Source: Sclerodactyla briareus
Lineage: Eukaryota; Echinodermata; Holothuroidea; Dendrochirotida; Sclerodactylidae
Reading direction: 5' to 3'
Length of the DNA: 64,000 nucleotides
Assembly: GCA_026419785.1 (NCBI GenBank)
Contig: JAODTK010005823.1
Span: 1 to 64,000, forward strand
Shown: positions 36,079 through 47,938 of the stretch, one piece after another
Position numbering within the stretch: the first letter of the stretch is position 1
Layout of the letters: every line of letters begins with the position of its first letter
Notes under the pieces: generated by a model
Seen by the model: the letters and a program-made list of their open reading frames with translations, nothing else
Databases searched by the model: none
Told to the model about the DNA's origin: nothing
Translations under genes and position numbers: made by a program

Positions 36079-36189
36079 GTTTAGAGGCAACATGACGAGA
36101 TTCTTAGCTCAAATGAGCTGGTGTGATTCGCCAAAATCAAGCTCGGCCTATCTATCCATCCAGCCATGGCATGGATCATATCATCTAGG

Positions 36190-36420
36190 GAGCGAGTAGT
36201 GGTCTTATTGGTTAAGGCGTCTAGCATGCAACCCGAGCTTGTAAACCAGAGGTTGTGGGTCCGAGTTGTACCTTTGAGCAAGGTACTTTATCTCTCTTGC
36301 TTCTCTCAACCCAGGTGTATAAATGGGGAACCGGGAGGTATCAGAACACAACTGCGCTGATATAGCTGCCGCGTTCTGCGAAAATTTGACAGGAAAGTAC
36401 ACTGCACATTTCATCACCTC
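36190..36420 (+). mobile_element. tRNA-derived SINE
   Basis: The head has a pol III A-box-like TGGTCTTATTGG and a B-box-like GGGTCCGAGTT about 50 bp later, in a tRNA-like context (GGTTAAGGCGTCTAGC). A body block follows: 'gagcaaggtactttatctct' and 'cccaggtgtataaatgggg', which resembles a central domain shared by many metazoan SINEs. I am not sure which named SINE domain it is. It lies 104 bp after the hAT element. Confidence 0.75.
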
Positions 36421-36889
36421 AATTAGTGGTATTTACCACCGTTCAGGGTCAAAGGACATTGAAGGGACATGAGCTGTTGTGTGACATCACGGGGGGAACC
36501 ACATGATCCCCAGTTTTAATACAGAGTCAATGTAAATACTCTTGAAACTCTTGTACCAAACGAACTACGGAATAAAAACCTACAAAATCGTTCACAAAAT
36601 ATAGAAGAATAATCTCATTCCTTTCCAATGAAATGGAATATAATTAAACCATACACAAACACAGTGATTTTTCAGACGTTTTTTTTTACTCAAACGGTGA
36701 AACAGGGGACGAGGCAACTGAGCTCTCAAACGAGGAGCCAGCAACTTACGGCTGACTGGCTGGCCCCATCAATTTACACAGGGAGAAAGTTTCCCAAAGC
36801 TAAATGACCAGGGCCGCTGCAACAAATATGGGGTCAGGAAAATCAACTGCGGTTCATCGAAGATCATGAAGCCTTCTGTGTTCCACACT

Positions 36890-37165
36890 TCCATGGTTTT
36901 CTTTTACTTGCCGAGCAGATAGGTGAATGGTGACCTGGCTTCAAGGCCCAGCAGGATTCACCCCGGCACCTATTGCTCAGCTGCGAATCCTCACAGGGGG
37001 GGACCGTACACGGAATAAGGCAAGCCTTTTTGGCGGTACCTTGATGTAGGGGTGGGGGTAATCACACGCAGACGGCAACTTTTGGTATGACCCGACCGGG
37101 AATCGGACCCCGGTCTACCGGGTGGAAGGCCGACGCTCTACCAACTGTACCAACCACTTGGTAAG
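36890..37165 (-). mobile_element. Second tRNA-derived SINE, different family
   Basis: On the minus strand the head reads TTGGTACAGTTGGTAGAGCG (A box) and GGGGTCCGATTCCCGGTC (B box), typical of a tRNA-related SINE. The body includes 'tgagcaataggtgccgggg' and 'ttcgcagctgag'. A real tRNA is unlikely, because the anticodon stem does not pair cleanly and one extra G sits in the T arm. The tail may extend to about 36720. Confidence 0.6.
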
Positions 37166-37299
37166 CGGAGCACGCGTATATCTTTATTTACCATCCCATC
37201 CATGCTCCAGGCCTTGTATTGCGACTCCACGTCATAAAGAGGTAACATATAGCTGGAGAAAAAACCCCGAGTTTCCGACAGAGTTACAGTCATACGGTG

Positions 37300-37770
37300 A
37301 GAGTTTGTGCATGTGTATTGCGCAAGATCGGAAAGCGTCCCATCATGCAATAATAAATGATGTCAACTTGCACAACCCAGCAAACAATATTTATTTTTTT
37401 ATTGAAACTTACACATTATTTTCACTTCGAAAAGAATTTAGTCTATGGAAGAGGATTGTGTAGGGGTTGGTCCGGTAGGTGTTGGTGGTTACTTTGCTGA
37501 AAGACAACAGAACTTCTGCTAAATGTTGGCTTATTCAACAAAATGAAACAATGAAATACATGACATAACTTCCTACTAGGTTGTCCATGTGTGACGTCAT
37601 GCGTTATTACGCCAACGGGGATTCTCCTCAATTTCTCTGTCTAATCGACCAATTTTGAAGCCCAATAACTCCACATAGGAACATCGTATTGAAATGGGGT
37701 TTGAGACCTATAGATATGGGTTTCCATCTCCACGATATAACCTCCGTTGTAGTTGTCCTTCAATCGAAGT
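37300..37770 (+). repeat. Dispersed repeat R2, copy 3
   Basis: Collinear with 30010-30455. It contains the palindrome TGACGTCA at 37592-37599 in the same block (tgtgacgtcatgcgttatt), 'cttcgaaaagaatttagtc' and 'ctgctaaatgttggcttattcaacaaa'. Not coding. Confidence 0.85.
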
Positions 37771-38239
37771 AACTTCCCCGAATACTGAGGAATAACTGAC
37801 TCATTGTATGTGATTCACTGAAAAATGTATAACACAAATGTACTGTCGTTATAGTGATTTTGACGACCCTCCTCTTCTTGGCTAAGCAGGCTGTATTATT
37901 TATTTGGTCATTTAGGTCAGTGACTAGTCAACATTGGCTTATAATTATTCCCCGCATAGGCTTATGACGCACGCGAAGCAAACTCGCGCCACGGGAATCA
38001 CTGCATACCGGCTGTGTGTCAGAGGTTCCTGCATGCATGCTGCTGATATTTTCATAGCCTGGTAGAATAGCTTGTTCAGTTGCAAGTTACTTCTATATTG
38101 ACCGTTTGACAATTCAGGGAAATTGGACAGATATGAGGGCGTTGAAGAACGGGGATAACCTAGGAAGTCTTTCGTCAGTGTTGTAAAAGACAAAAGGGCC
38201 GGGCTAGGATTCGCCAGATGAGGGTTAACCCAATTTCCC

Positions 38240-38376
38240 ATTGGGTGGGGGTGGGGAGGGGGGGGGGGGGGGGGAGGGGGGGGGGGGTCACGGGCGACCA
38301 TCGCCCCCTTTTCGAGTGCCGGAGGCATGAAGGCAGGGGTTGTTGGCCCAAAGCCCCAGTGGCGTCGCCTGACTTC

Positions 38377-38408
<32 letters not shown>

Positions 38409-38410
38409 GG
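38240..38410. repeat. Very long G runs
   Basis: Three G-rich tracts, near 38243-38288 and 38389-38402, separated by a CCCC-containing block. They are capable of G-quadruplex formation and prone to length error. Found in an otherwise repeat-like segment with the text 'tggggg.ggggtcc'. Confidence 0.8.
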
Positions 38411-38599
38411 AGCTTTGTGGTCGCCATCTTGGGGGAGGGGTCCAAAAATAGTAATTTGGCATTTCAGCCAGTGTTCACACGACTGCAAAAGCATTACACA
38501 CAGGTGTTACTTGTGCATCGTGTGTGGTGTTGCATACTCCACAGGGCATTAAAATGTTCTATATACGCACGCATCTATGTCCCCATATGAGATTTGTAT

Positions 38600-39960
38600 C
38601 CTCATTTGGCTGTTGGTCAGCCGAAGTTTAGTACTGTATTCACAACATGTCGACCTCTCTGCTGCTATCAGCATCCAGCTACGCCATTTGCTTTACAAAA
38701 CATTTACTTAGGTCTATACACCGCTCTCCTCCGTGGCGATCAAAATCGCTAGTCGACAGTCGCACACCGTTGAAGTCCCTCTGCACCGTTCTTCGAATAC
38801 ACAACTAGTTATGATACATTGTCCCATACAAACTTCGTGCAATTCACTGGTCAATTGTATGACGCACCCCCTACATCCCGGAGAGCTATAGTGAGTCTTT
38901 TCTTGAAAATGACTCACTTAGTAGGGACCTACGCCAGCTAACCCTGTTATTTCTCGTACATAACCAGAGTAAATTACACATTCCAGAGTCTGCTTTGTGA
39001 CAGACCATTCAGGTAATGTGACGCACATATGAGTCATTTGGGATTTGACAACGTCCTAACAGTTGACTGGACCACTCTGTCCCGTGGTATTGACAAGAGT
39101 GGCGTCTTCAATCGACAATGCAATATTGAACGGTTAATGCAATGATCGGAATAGACAATCGCGAGTTGGCGAATATAGACAGATAGACCTAGTTTAAAAC
39201 GATATAGATTCGGAAATCTTCCCCACCAACCTTTTCAGAGGAATTATTACTAATCATTTAAAGTATACCAGTTCAAATTTTGGTGATTTGTGGTGATGAA
39301 ATTGAATTCAATATCTTGAATCGCTTCAATCAATAGGGTCGCATACTACGCGCCCGCAGTTGGTGCTCTCGCCTATGAGGAGCCATCTCCCGGCATTCCA
39401 TACGATGAATCAATTGTTGCCTACTAAAATGCAGACTCTCCGCTCCATTGCTACTACGCGCGTTTGTGTACTCAATTGATAGAGTAACCAGTATCGCGCA
39501 TTCGTGTGCTTAATCGTCTTTGGCATTCTCTAAACAGGTGTTTTGCAAAGTTTCCCCCGAATACATTGTCAAGAACTGAAGAGAATACTTCCTGGGTATA
39601 TATTTCGTGTCGTCGTTCTGGGTTTTATATAAAAGTAAGTTAGGCTGCACCAAATTATATTCCGTGTCCGGTGATATATATTACAGGTTTTGGGGTGTAG
39701 CCTCGTCGCTCCCCACCGCCACCGGAAACAACAGTCCACAATTCCACCGAGTTTTGTTCAAATCGACGGAGGGTTGCTGGAGGACGTTCAAGCCACTACC
39801 CTTTCCAAGAGTTTCGAAACGGGGAGGTTAAGTTGCGATACAGAACGCTTCATTATTGAGTACTTTCTGTCCAGTCTAGACTTTTGGAGAAAATAGGGTG
39901 GAACATTTGAACAATGTGGACTAGGAACGAGCGATTCCGCCAGTGACTGATTCATAATAG
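38600..39960. other. Non-coding, nothing recognised
   Basis: No conserved exon, RNA gene or bounded repeat could be supported. CpG-containing words are scattered but do not form a clear island. Confidence 0.4.
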
Positions 39961-40014
39961 CAGTTTTTATGGGCAAGAGAAAATCTAAAAGATACATAAG
40001 GAGACATGATGGTA

Positions 40015-40135
40015 AAGGGGGGGGCGGAGATACACACCCCCCCCCCCTGGGGGGGGGGGGGCGTGGGGACGGCCGCCGTCCCCCAATGTGGGTTGGGTGG
40101 GGGGGCGCCAATGCATTTTGTCCCCCCCACCGGAT
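40015..40135. repeat. G/C-run palindromic repeat fragment
   Basis: Alternating blocks of C and G runs (ccccccccc, tggggggggggg, gtcccccaatgtggg, ggtggggggg, gtcccccccaccgg) could fold on themselves. Similar blocks occur in repeat R1 (27178-27245). Confidence 0.6.
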
Positions 40136-41214
40136 ATTTGAGCCAGACTGCTATTGCTGACACTGTATCGACATATCATCAGCAACCAGTTTAAACAAAG
40201 CATGATTGACCTAAATGATCAAGTTGTGTGAATGTTGCTGCTCCATTTTCGCAATTTTGCGCGCTGCGCGCGGGATTTCATGGTCGGTATATAGTGTTCA
40301 GGCACATATTGATGTGCCTTCTGCAGAGATTTGATGTTCTTAACATTATCAATTAACATTATCAATGAAAGAAGGGTTCTCTCCAACCCTATCGTTGACA
40401 TGAGACTGGTCACGAGACTTGGGTGTCTCTCCTTCATTGAACGTGTCAAACACAATCGCTATATGCAGGGAAGGCCCCCGGTTGAGACGACCGTGGTAGG
40501 TCTACCACCTGGCGGGATCTGTGTTTTATTTATTCAGGTGCATGCGAACACTCGTTTGAGTTGAAAGTTAGTTGTTGAAAGTTGAGTGAACTAGCGTGCA
40601 ATCCAGACTATCACTATGAGGGCACGCCGGTTGCGAATCGCAAATGCAACCAGGAACGCCACAAATCGCTTCGTCAGAAAGACATGATTCAAGTGAGAAA
40701 AGGCGTCCAAAGTGAAGTCCAAATATGCCGAAGTTTGATGGGAGCCCAAAACGTGGAAATTGTTGGTCTTTGCCTTTGGAGGGAAGAATGTTGGGGCGAC
40801 GGGGCTAAGTCTACCTCCTGGCGGGACCTGTTAATTGTTTCGGCAAAATATGGTTATCTGCCAAATTAAAAAAATTGCAAATTTAAAATAGGTATTCAGG
40901 AATCAATTTATGAGTGCGAACCTTTGAAGTTGTTGCGTGCCACGGGAGGGCAGGCAACGGTGCCGGGTGGAAAACCCATAAAATAGCCATCGAAGATTCG
41001 ACCAGGAAACGCCACATATTCGTGCAAAGACAGATGAAACTTTTGGTGAGACAATTTAATCAAAGATTGCTGTTCTTTAGAGAGCATGTCCGAAAGGGTA
41101 AAATTTTCGCGCGCGCTTCGCGCGAATTGCAGTTTTCCTTCTGTTTTATACTCATTGGACACAAGTATGGCTCAAAGTAGAGTGTCACGCCCATGCGCCG
41201 TGGTCCGCAAAGAA

Positions 41215-42420
41215 GATAAACCAGAAAGCCAAAAGGCTTAGTGATTCCTGGGACTGTTTATGCAACTCATAGCCAGACACACGGAGAAGTACCAGCTCCT
41301 TATAGGCAACATAACAACATAACTGACAAATTCCATCGTTTACCAACCAACTAATAGGGTTCCGTTACCCTTGGTACGAAAGCTACACACTAAATTTAAA
41401 GGTTGTCAGACTTTGAACTCTGGTAGCCTTAGATGGACCTCCGACCTGACCCCAAAAACAATAGGTTCATGTACTCATCATGGAAAATACACAACAAGTA
41501 TGAGCCTATTCACCGCCCTTTACCAAAAAAACAATAGGTCATGTACTCCCCATAAGGAAGATACACACCTAATTCAAACCTGATCAGAACCCAACCGTCT
41601 GGACTTATCGTGTTTACAAGGTTTCAGACTTGACCTCTGGTGACCTCAGATGACCTGTGACCTGAACCCCCAAAACAATAGGGTAATATACTCATCATGG
41701 GGACAAACATACCCAGTATGAGCTTCATCCATCCAGGTTGGGTCCAGGTTTATCATGTTTACAACCAAAATTTGCTAAATTAACAATTTTTTCCTATTTT
41801 CGTCAAAATTCACGTCCTGACCTGAACCAAAAACAATAGGGTTCCTGTACGCCCATAAGAAAGCGTTACACCTAATTTCAACTTTCAGACCAACCATTCT
41901 GGACTTATCGTTTTTACAAGGTTTCAGACTTTGACCTCTGGTGGACCTCAGATGACCTGTCTGACCTGACCCCAAAACAATAGGGTTCATGTACTCATCA
42001 TGGGGAACCACATACCAGTATGAGCCTTCATCCATCGGGTGGGAGTCGAGTTATCGTGTTTACAAGCCAAAATTGGGCCAAAATATCAATTTTTCCCACA
42101 AATTTTCTAATTTTCGGACGAATCGACCAAAATTCATCACCCGACCTGAACCAGGAACATAGGGTTCTGTTACTCCACAAACTACAGAAAGCGAATACCA
42201 TAACCCCTAATTTCAACTTGGATCAGACCAACCATTCTGGCTATCGTGTTTATAAGGTTTTCAGACTTTGTCCCCTCTGGTTTCCTCAGATACCTCTGAC
42301 CTGACCCCAAAACAATAGGGTTCATGTACTCCTCATGGGGAACACACATACCAAGTCATGAGCCTGAACCGTCCCAGCCAGACCTGATCAAGTTAATGTG
42401 TTTACAAGCTGGGGCGTCAC
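41215..42420 (+). repeat. ~300-bp tandem array with TGACCT half-sites
   Basis: The block 'gaccccaaaacaatagggttcatgtactcatcatgggg' recurs near 41455, 41670, 41975 and 42308. Each unit also has 'gactttgacctctggtgacctcagatgacct', 'agtatgagc.tcatccatc' and 'tcgtgtttacaag'. An entry block (41215-41340) matches the start of the copy at 63640. The array ends at a CA microsatellite. Confidence 0.88.
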
Positions 42421-42451
42421 CACACACCCCCCACACACACACACACACACA

Positions 42452-42488
<37 letters not shown>

Positions 42489-42495
42489 CACGCAC
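42420..42495 (+). repeat. CA microsatellite
   Basis: (CA)n with a few C insertions, adjoining the end of the 300-bp array and followed by CCA/ACC-rich sequence to about 42535. Confidence 0.95.
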
Positions 42496-42539
42496 CCACA
42501 CCACCACACAACACCACAACAACCACCACACGACGTGAC

Positions 42540-45180
42540 CTGCATAGATTCCTCTGACTTCGTCAATGAATAAAAACGGGGGCCGTAATCTTTGAGTAAA
42601 AAATCAGGCCTGCGTATGTAAAGTGTTAGGTCAGGGAGGGATCAGGCATGTCGAGTCTTTTGGGTCAATTTGAAGCCTGGAAAATCTCGCGCGCTTCGCG
42701 CGAGTACGTATATAGTGGTGGCCTTGCCCCATTTCAATTGATCCTTTCATGCTGAAACTTCAACTTGCCAATCGTATTTTAGAATGTCCAGCACCCAACG
42801 CAAAAACCCTATGAATTGATCCCTAAGGCGATAAGTTTTTGGAGAACTTTTTCCCTGAAATAAAAATTTTTTATCAATGTTTAGGGAGTGCTGCTGACTG
42901 TCCCATAAAGGCATGGGAAGGCCGTTTCTGCAATCTAGGGGTCGTTCAAACAAAAACGAAAAATTTCCTTGTACGCCTACGCGCCAACCTGTGGTGTCGC
43001 TCCGATTAGATGAGTTCCCCTTGTCCGTCCCCCCCAACCACCGCCAACCCAAAGGCCGCCCTTGAATGGCAACAGTTCAGCACGGGGCCGGAAGAAGTTC
43101 TCGAACTCATTCTCGCTGGCAGGTGAAACTCTCCATTAGCGACCCTCGAAGACGGTGTCGCTCTTCCTGATATTTTTTAAAGAGCCGACGAGTCGATTAG
43201 TGCAGTGGATCCTATCGACAAAAAATTCTTGCAGTCAATGGCGAGTGACATCCACAGATTAAATTTCACGGGAAGTATCAGACCTGAACTGACTTGAGTC
43301 CCATAAAAACTTTTTACTATTAACATGAGAGAAAGAGACCACTGCAAGTTACGAGATCCCATTGGAAGAGCACAATGTACATCAAGTATAGGCTAACATA
43401 TAGTGGAATGAAAGCTTGTCCGGAAAAGATACGGGGGTATTTCTAGGTTTCACGTTCGATGGTAGATCCACATTTATTTGATTGTTTTAAAAAAATTTCC
43501 TTATAGTTATACATGTCCATATGGATTCATAAATAGAATTTCTGTAAAACGTATCAAAATTTTCTGCTATAGCTCGGCATTGACCTGTTATTACCGGTAT
43601 GTAAATTATCCCTGCAACAGTTTGGGGGGGTTTTGTAGCCGCCTCGCCGCAGGAAATAGGCGTCAGTGCACGACTGACGTTTCAACGACTATCTGACATT
43701 CGTACACATGTCGCCCTATAGTGTGAAATCTCGGACGAGTTCCGAAAAGTGGATATTTACAGCATGTATCTGCCCTCCTTTTGCAGGTTTTACACAAAAA
43801 TACAGAAGGCTAATTGGATCACACGACAAATTGGGGGTGGGGACGAAGGCGGTCCGGAAAAACAGGACAGTGATTCTAGATCACCAGATGTTAAAGTTGT
43901 TTTTTTTTTTTGCGCAATTTTCCTGAACTTTGATGGATTTATTGAACAAAATTAGTGGATGTGGCATCAGCCTGTTGTTGTCTAACCAGTATAGAGGTCA
44001 TTTCAAAGTCACAGGAGGTCAAATTTGCCATAAATAATTCATGCGATTCTCCAATTTTCTCGTTCTGAATTGAAACTTGGAGAGGTAGACTAAAGTTGGT
44101 CCTATGAACAACTGCTTCCTCTAAACTATCCCACAAAACTAAAGGTAAGTCCGGCGACAGCGGGATATACACGTTGCCGGTTCACCCCCCTCCCAGCACT
44201 ATGTCTAGTATTTACCCGCGGACCGCAGTGCGAGCGTGCCAAGCAAATAGCAAAGAGGGGGAAAAAAGTTTAGGATGGAGTGCATTGCCGGGAACATGAA
44301 GTAAGGTATAGTGAAAGTCGGGGATCGTAATGATTCCGTTTTGCACTGAAAAATGGATAGCTCGAGCTCGGACTCGGCCTCGCTTCGTATTAATGAATAG
44401 ATTACGTGAAATAATTGTCTCTTTGTCATATATTCATAAGCTCAACGGCAGGTCTAACACGGAAAATATTTGGAATGTACTTGAGTGAAGTGCAAACTTT
44501 TCCATAATAGCATGTCTTACTTTTTACAATAATACATATTCAACAACCAAGTTGTCAGAAGTGTATTTTAACAAAATGAAAACATCTGTAACTTGCCTTG
44601 AAGTCTCTCTTGAGACTCTCTAAGAAACTACAATAATGGGAGATAAAATCTGCAAAACATGTTTCAACTAATCTGATGATGAATGAATGGAGCAGTCAAT
44701 TACAATTCAAATATCAAACAAATGAAAGAATAACGAGGCCTTTGACTCTATAGCAATCAAGGTGCATAAACACCATGATTCTCTAACAATAAGACAATCG
44801 CTGACAAGAATCTGAAAAAGAGTGATAGCCCTACTAGAGTAGAGTGTACACAAGTATATGCATCGGAAGATTTTAAATGAATAGTTTGGCAGAAAAATGC
44901 GACGCGTTACATCAATAATTTCTTTCAGGTATTTGAAGCTCCATTCAGACTTTGAAATATTTAATTAGAGAAACTAAGAATCAATGATATGAAAATGCAT
45001 GCAATGTGCACAATCTTACCAATTTACAAGAAGAGAACTTCAGTCAAAATTTACAGCACTCACATAATTTTATGTGGGAAAATGGCTGATTCGTCTGCGA
45101 TTTGTCAAAAGCGACCGGGCTTGTAACGAATATATATATATACATTCTCGCCGCATGGACCTATTCATGAAATTACGTAT
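42540..45180. other. Intergenic, repeat scraps only
   Basis: Contains a CGCGCGCTTCGCGCGAG palindrome near 42689 and a related TACGCCTACGCGCCAACC segment near 42970, fragments of the same repeat world as R1. 44460-45180 is AT-rich with no recognisable content. Possible splice donors occur but with no coding exon before them. Confidence 0.4.
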
Positions 45181-45194
45181 TTTAGCCTTCTTAC

Positions 45195-45400
45195 AGCAAC
45201 TCATTCACCATGGCAGACAGTACATGTAATCTGTCAACCACGGCAGGACGCAGACCGACAATCCCTCACCATGGCTGTACAGTACACTGGTGATCCTTCA
45301 ACAATTGGCAGTACAGTACACCGGTAATGCCTCACCACAGCAGTACAGGACACTGGTTAATCCTCCACCTCGGCAGTTACAGTCCCACTGGTAACCTTAA
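45195..45400 (+). repeat. ~38-bp minisatellite
   Basis: About five imperfect units of the type 'cctcaccacggcagtacagtacactggtaat', from 45205 to 45395. Units vary in length by one or two bases. Confidence 0.8.
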
Positions 45401-45809
45401 AACCAATTGGCGTTTCAAGGAAAATTTGGGGAACACCACTTTTTCTTATTCCTATAATTATACATTTTCTAAATTGAGTGACAATTTACACAATCAAGTT
45501 ATAAGATTGAAGGGATGGAAATTCAACAACCCTGTAGCTTGTGACAAATATCAGAATATATAAAATATAAATTGAGACAAAAATGGGACACAAGCCATCA
45601 GGGAGAGATGCTGAATATACAAGTGGTAGATGGCACGGACTCCGGACAATATCAAGATGACAAATATATAGTTAATAGCCCATTAATGTCAAAGTGTTAC
45701 AAAAAATGTATCCTCTCTTCTATAAAATAAATGTTCAATTTTCTAAATGCTATAGAGTGGTGGAAGAGAATGAGATGATTGCAAGATCATGGTAATAAAT
45801 TGGCGTTAG

Positions 45810-46200
45810 CAACAATGTGGATAGACAATGAAAAGTATTATTGTCTCCAAAATCAAAGTCTCGGAGGCATTCTACAGTCAGACTTTCACAATAGATTCAT
45901 TGCTTGGCTAAAACAAAGAGGGAGTGGGGTGGGTGGGTTCATAGAGGGGTGAAGATAGAGAAACAGCCAAACTAAAATGGCGTTGGGATCGCCAAGACTT
46001 GGCACTTATCACTGTGGACACAATAATGGTGGTCCGACCGCTACATCTTCGCCAGAACTTATTTTGCAGGTTTGGTTGTCCAAAATCAAGTCCCCGGAAG
46101 CATCTACAGTCAGACTTTTACTATAGCTTCATGCTTCGTAACATGTAAAAAGAGGAGAGTGGGGGGGGGGGTTGTCATCGTGGGGGGGTGTCATCAGGAG
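45810..46200 (+). repeat. Diverged ~240-bp direct repeat
   Basis: Two copies (about 45810-45955 and 46020-46195) share 'gtccaaaatcaagtc.cggaagcat.ctacagtcagactttta' and a G-rich end (gagtgggg). Not coding. Confidence 0.65.
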
Positions 46201-47930
46201 AGCCGAGCATGTGCGTTTTAAAGAGGACTGGTGCATGCATGGACAGGTGTTTGTGGCTGACCATCACCATTCTTAGCGATAAAAAATACCATGGTTGTAT
46301 TCTGGAGCAAAATTTTGAAGAACGAAATAGTACCCATATTTCAGGAATCAGGAAAGTTGTCTAGCAAGGACATCTACACATGGGAAAAAATAAGTTGCTG
46401 GTTGCCCCAAATGGCTGAAAAATAGCTAATCACATATTTTGACACATTACTGAAAAACATGACGTTAGGCAATGTAACATTTTACCTGAATAACTAACGA
46501 TCTTGGAGGGGGGCTTTCGCAGAATCTTTGTTTCATCAGGATATATAGAATTGAGGGCCAATGAATGTGCATTCATATTAACTTGCACAGAAGTGCTATG
46601 GACAGCAATGTAAGGTGACACGAGAAAGAGTTCCTTACCCATTGTCAAAAATTGATTTTGATGTCATTCGTGGGGAAAAACCGTGTTGTTGGCCATGGGA
46701 CGTCGCAATGGAGGGGGGGGGGGTGTTTAACCCCCCAAAAAATGGCCAGAGCGAACTTGCAGTTGGCATTTCGAATATGCAGTGGATTTTGACATCATTC
46801 AGATTGGTATACAACAAGAATACCCTCTACTTGGAATTTTTATTCCACTTTCACACGTTTTTTCTTGGGGGTCTCCAATCTATATATACCTCCGTTCATT
46901 AATTAATCTGTGATGGGATATCAACGGGCAATCCAACTATCTCTTACACCTTCCAGGCCTCCAATACTCTGGTGTCGTGGTTTGAGTTAGTTATCCCCTG
47001 CCCCAGTGAAATATAATTCATCATTTGATGACCCTTTGCCCTGAATGTAGTACTTTCTGTTTCACTCATTAGTGTTTATGTGTAATAATAATATTGAATA
47101 TTCGAAATTTCTCATACTCAAAAGCCTTGTACTCTCACTTCCCCCTCTGTATTTCTTTCCCCATACATTGTGTTTCAGTTATATTTGCTCAAGCTGCTCA
47201 ACCCCTAAAATCTTTGTTAATGCTTATGTTTAGGCATCGCGGCAAAGTCAGCCATTTTTGTTAGTATTTGGCATCAACCGTCGGGCCTGATTTTGCATGT
47301 GCCGTGATGGCTTTTATCCCTCGTTACTGCCAGCTGTGAGATTAGCCATTGTGCGGGGGCTGGGGATGCCTCATTTGTGTGTGGGGATTTATAGTGGTTT
47401 CGTCGCCCCAGGGAGCTCCGGGCGTTTTGTGAGTGATCTGAGGGCACTGGTTTTCTGTAAAGGCAGTATGCGTTTAGTTCTTGCAAAGAGCACTTTGCCT
47501 TTTATCCTAACGGCCGTCTCATTTATTTTTATCATTTCTGGAAGTGAAGGAAGAGATCGAGTTTAAAATAATTGCACCTATTCTCCCTCATTCGTTTTCC
47601 CGTCTACCTACCACCGCGCACCCGGGCCCATAAAAAACAACATCTAGCTGGCAAGAACCCCAGCCTATTCCTAAAATAGGGAAACAGGCCAAATTTTGTT
47701 ACAAGGTCATATATATTCCCACTTTTCCTTTCATGGCGTCATCTATTCTCACAACCTACTCCATGGATGATTTGTCAATCGTTTTTTGTTGGCTGCAACT
47801 CAGACAAACTTTCCTGTTTCTCTTCCCTCTTCATCCCTCCTTCTTTCACTGTTCTTCCGGAACCCTTAATGGTACCGGGTCCATCAATGTGTTAATATCA
47901 CCAAATTATAAATGCAGGTCTGAGACAACT
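46200..47930. other. Unassigned; G/C-run fragment at 46717
   Basis: No supported exon. A G run, 'tgtttaa', C run hairpin lies at 46717-46738. The frame at 46430-46648 (minus) ends at a possible donor but has no acceptor and was not accepted. Confidence 0.35.
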
Positions 47931-47938
47931 TTCTTCCC

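Noticed and set aside
37080..37160. Functional minus-strand tRNA gene
   Set aside because: Anticodon stem does not pair, the T arm has an extra G, and a non-tRNA body continues after it. A SINE head is more likely.
38175..38462. Proline- and glycine-rich frames
   Set aside because: Translations of long G/C runs, not genes.
42324..42557. Plus-strand frame with a His/Thr run
   Set aside because: Translation of the CA microsatellite.
46430..46648. Minus-strand exon ending at donor gtaaaatg
   Set aside because: Reads coherently (KELFLVSPYIAVHSTSVQVN) but no acceptor, partner exon or family was found.
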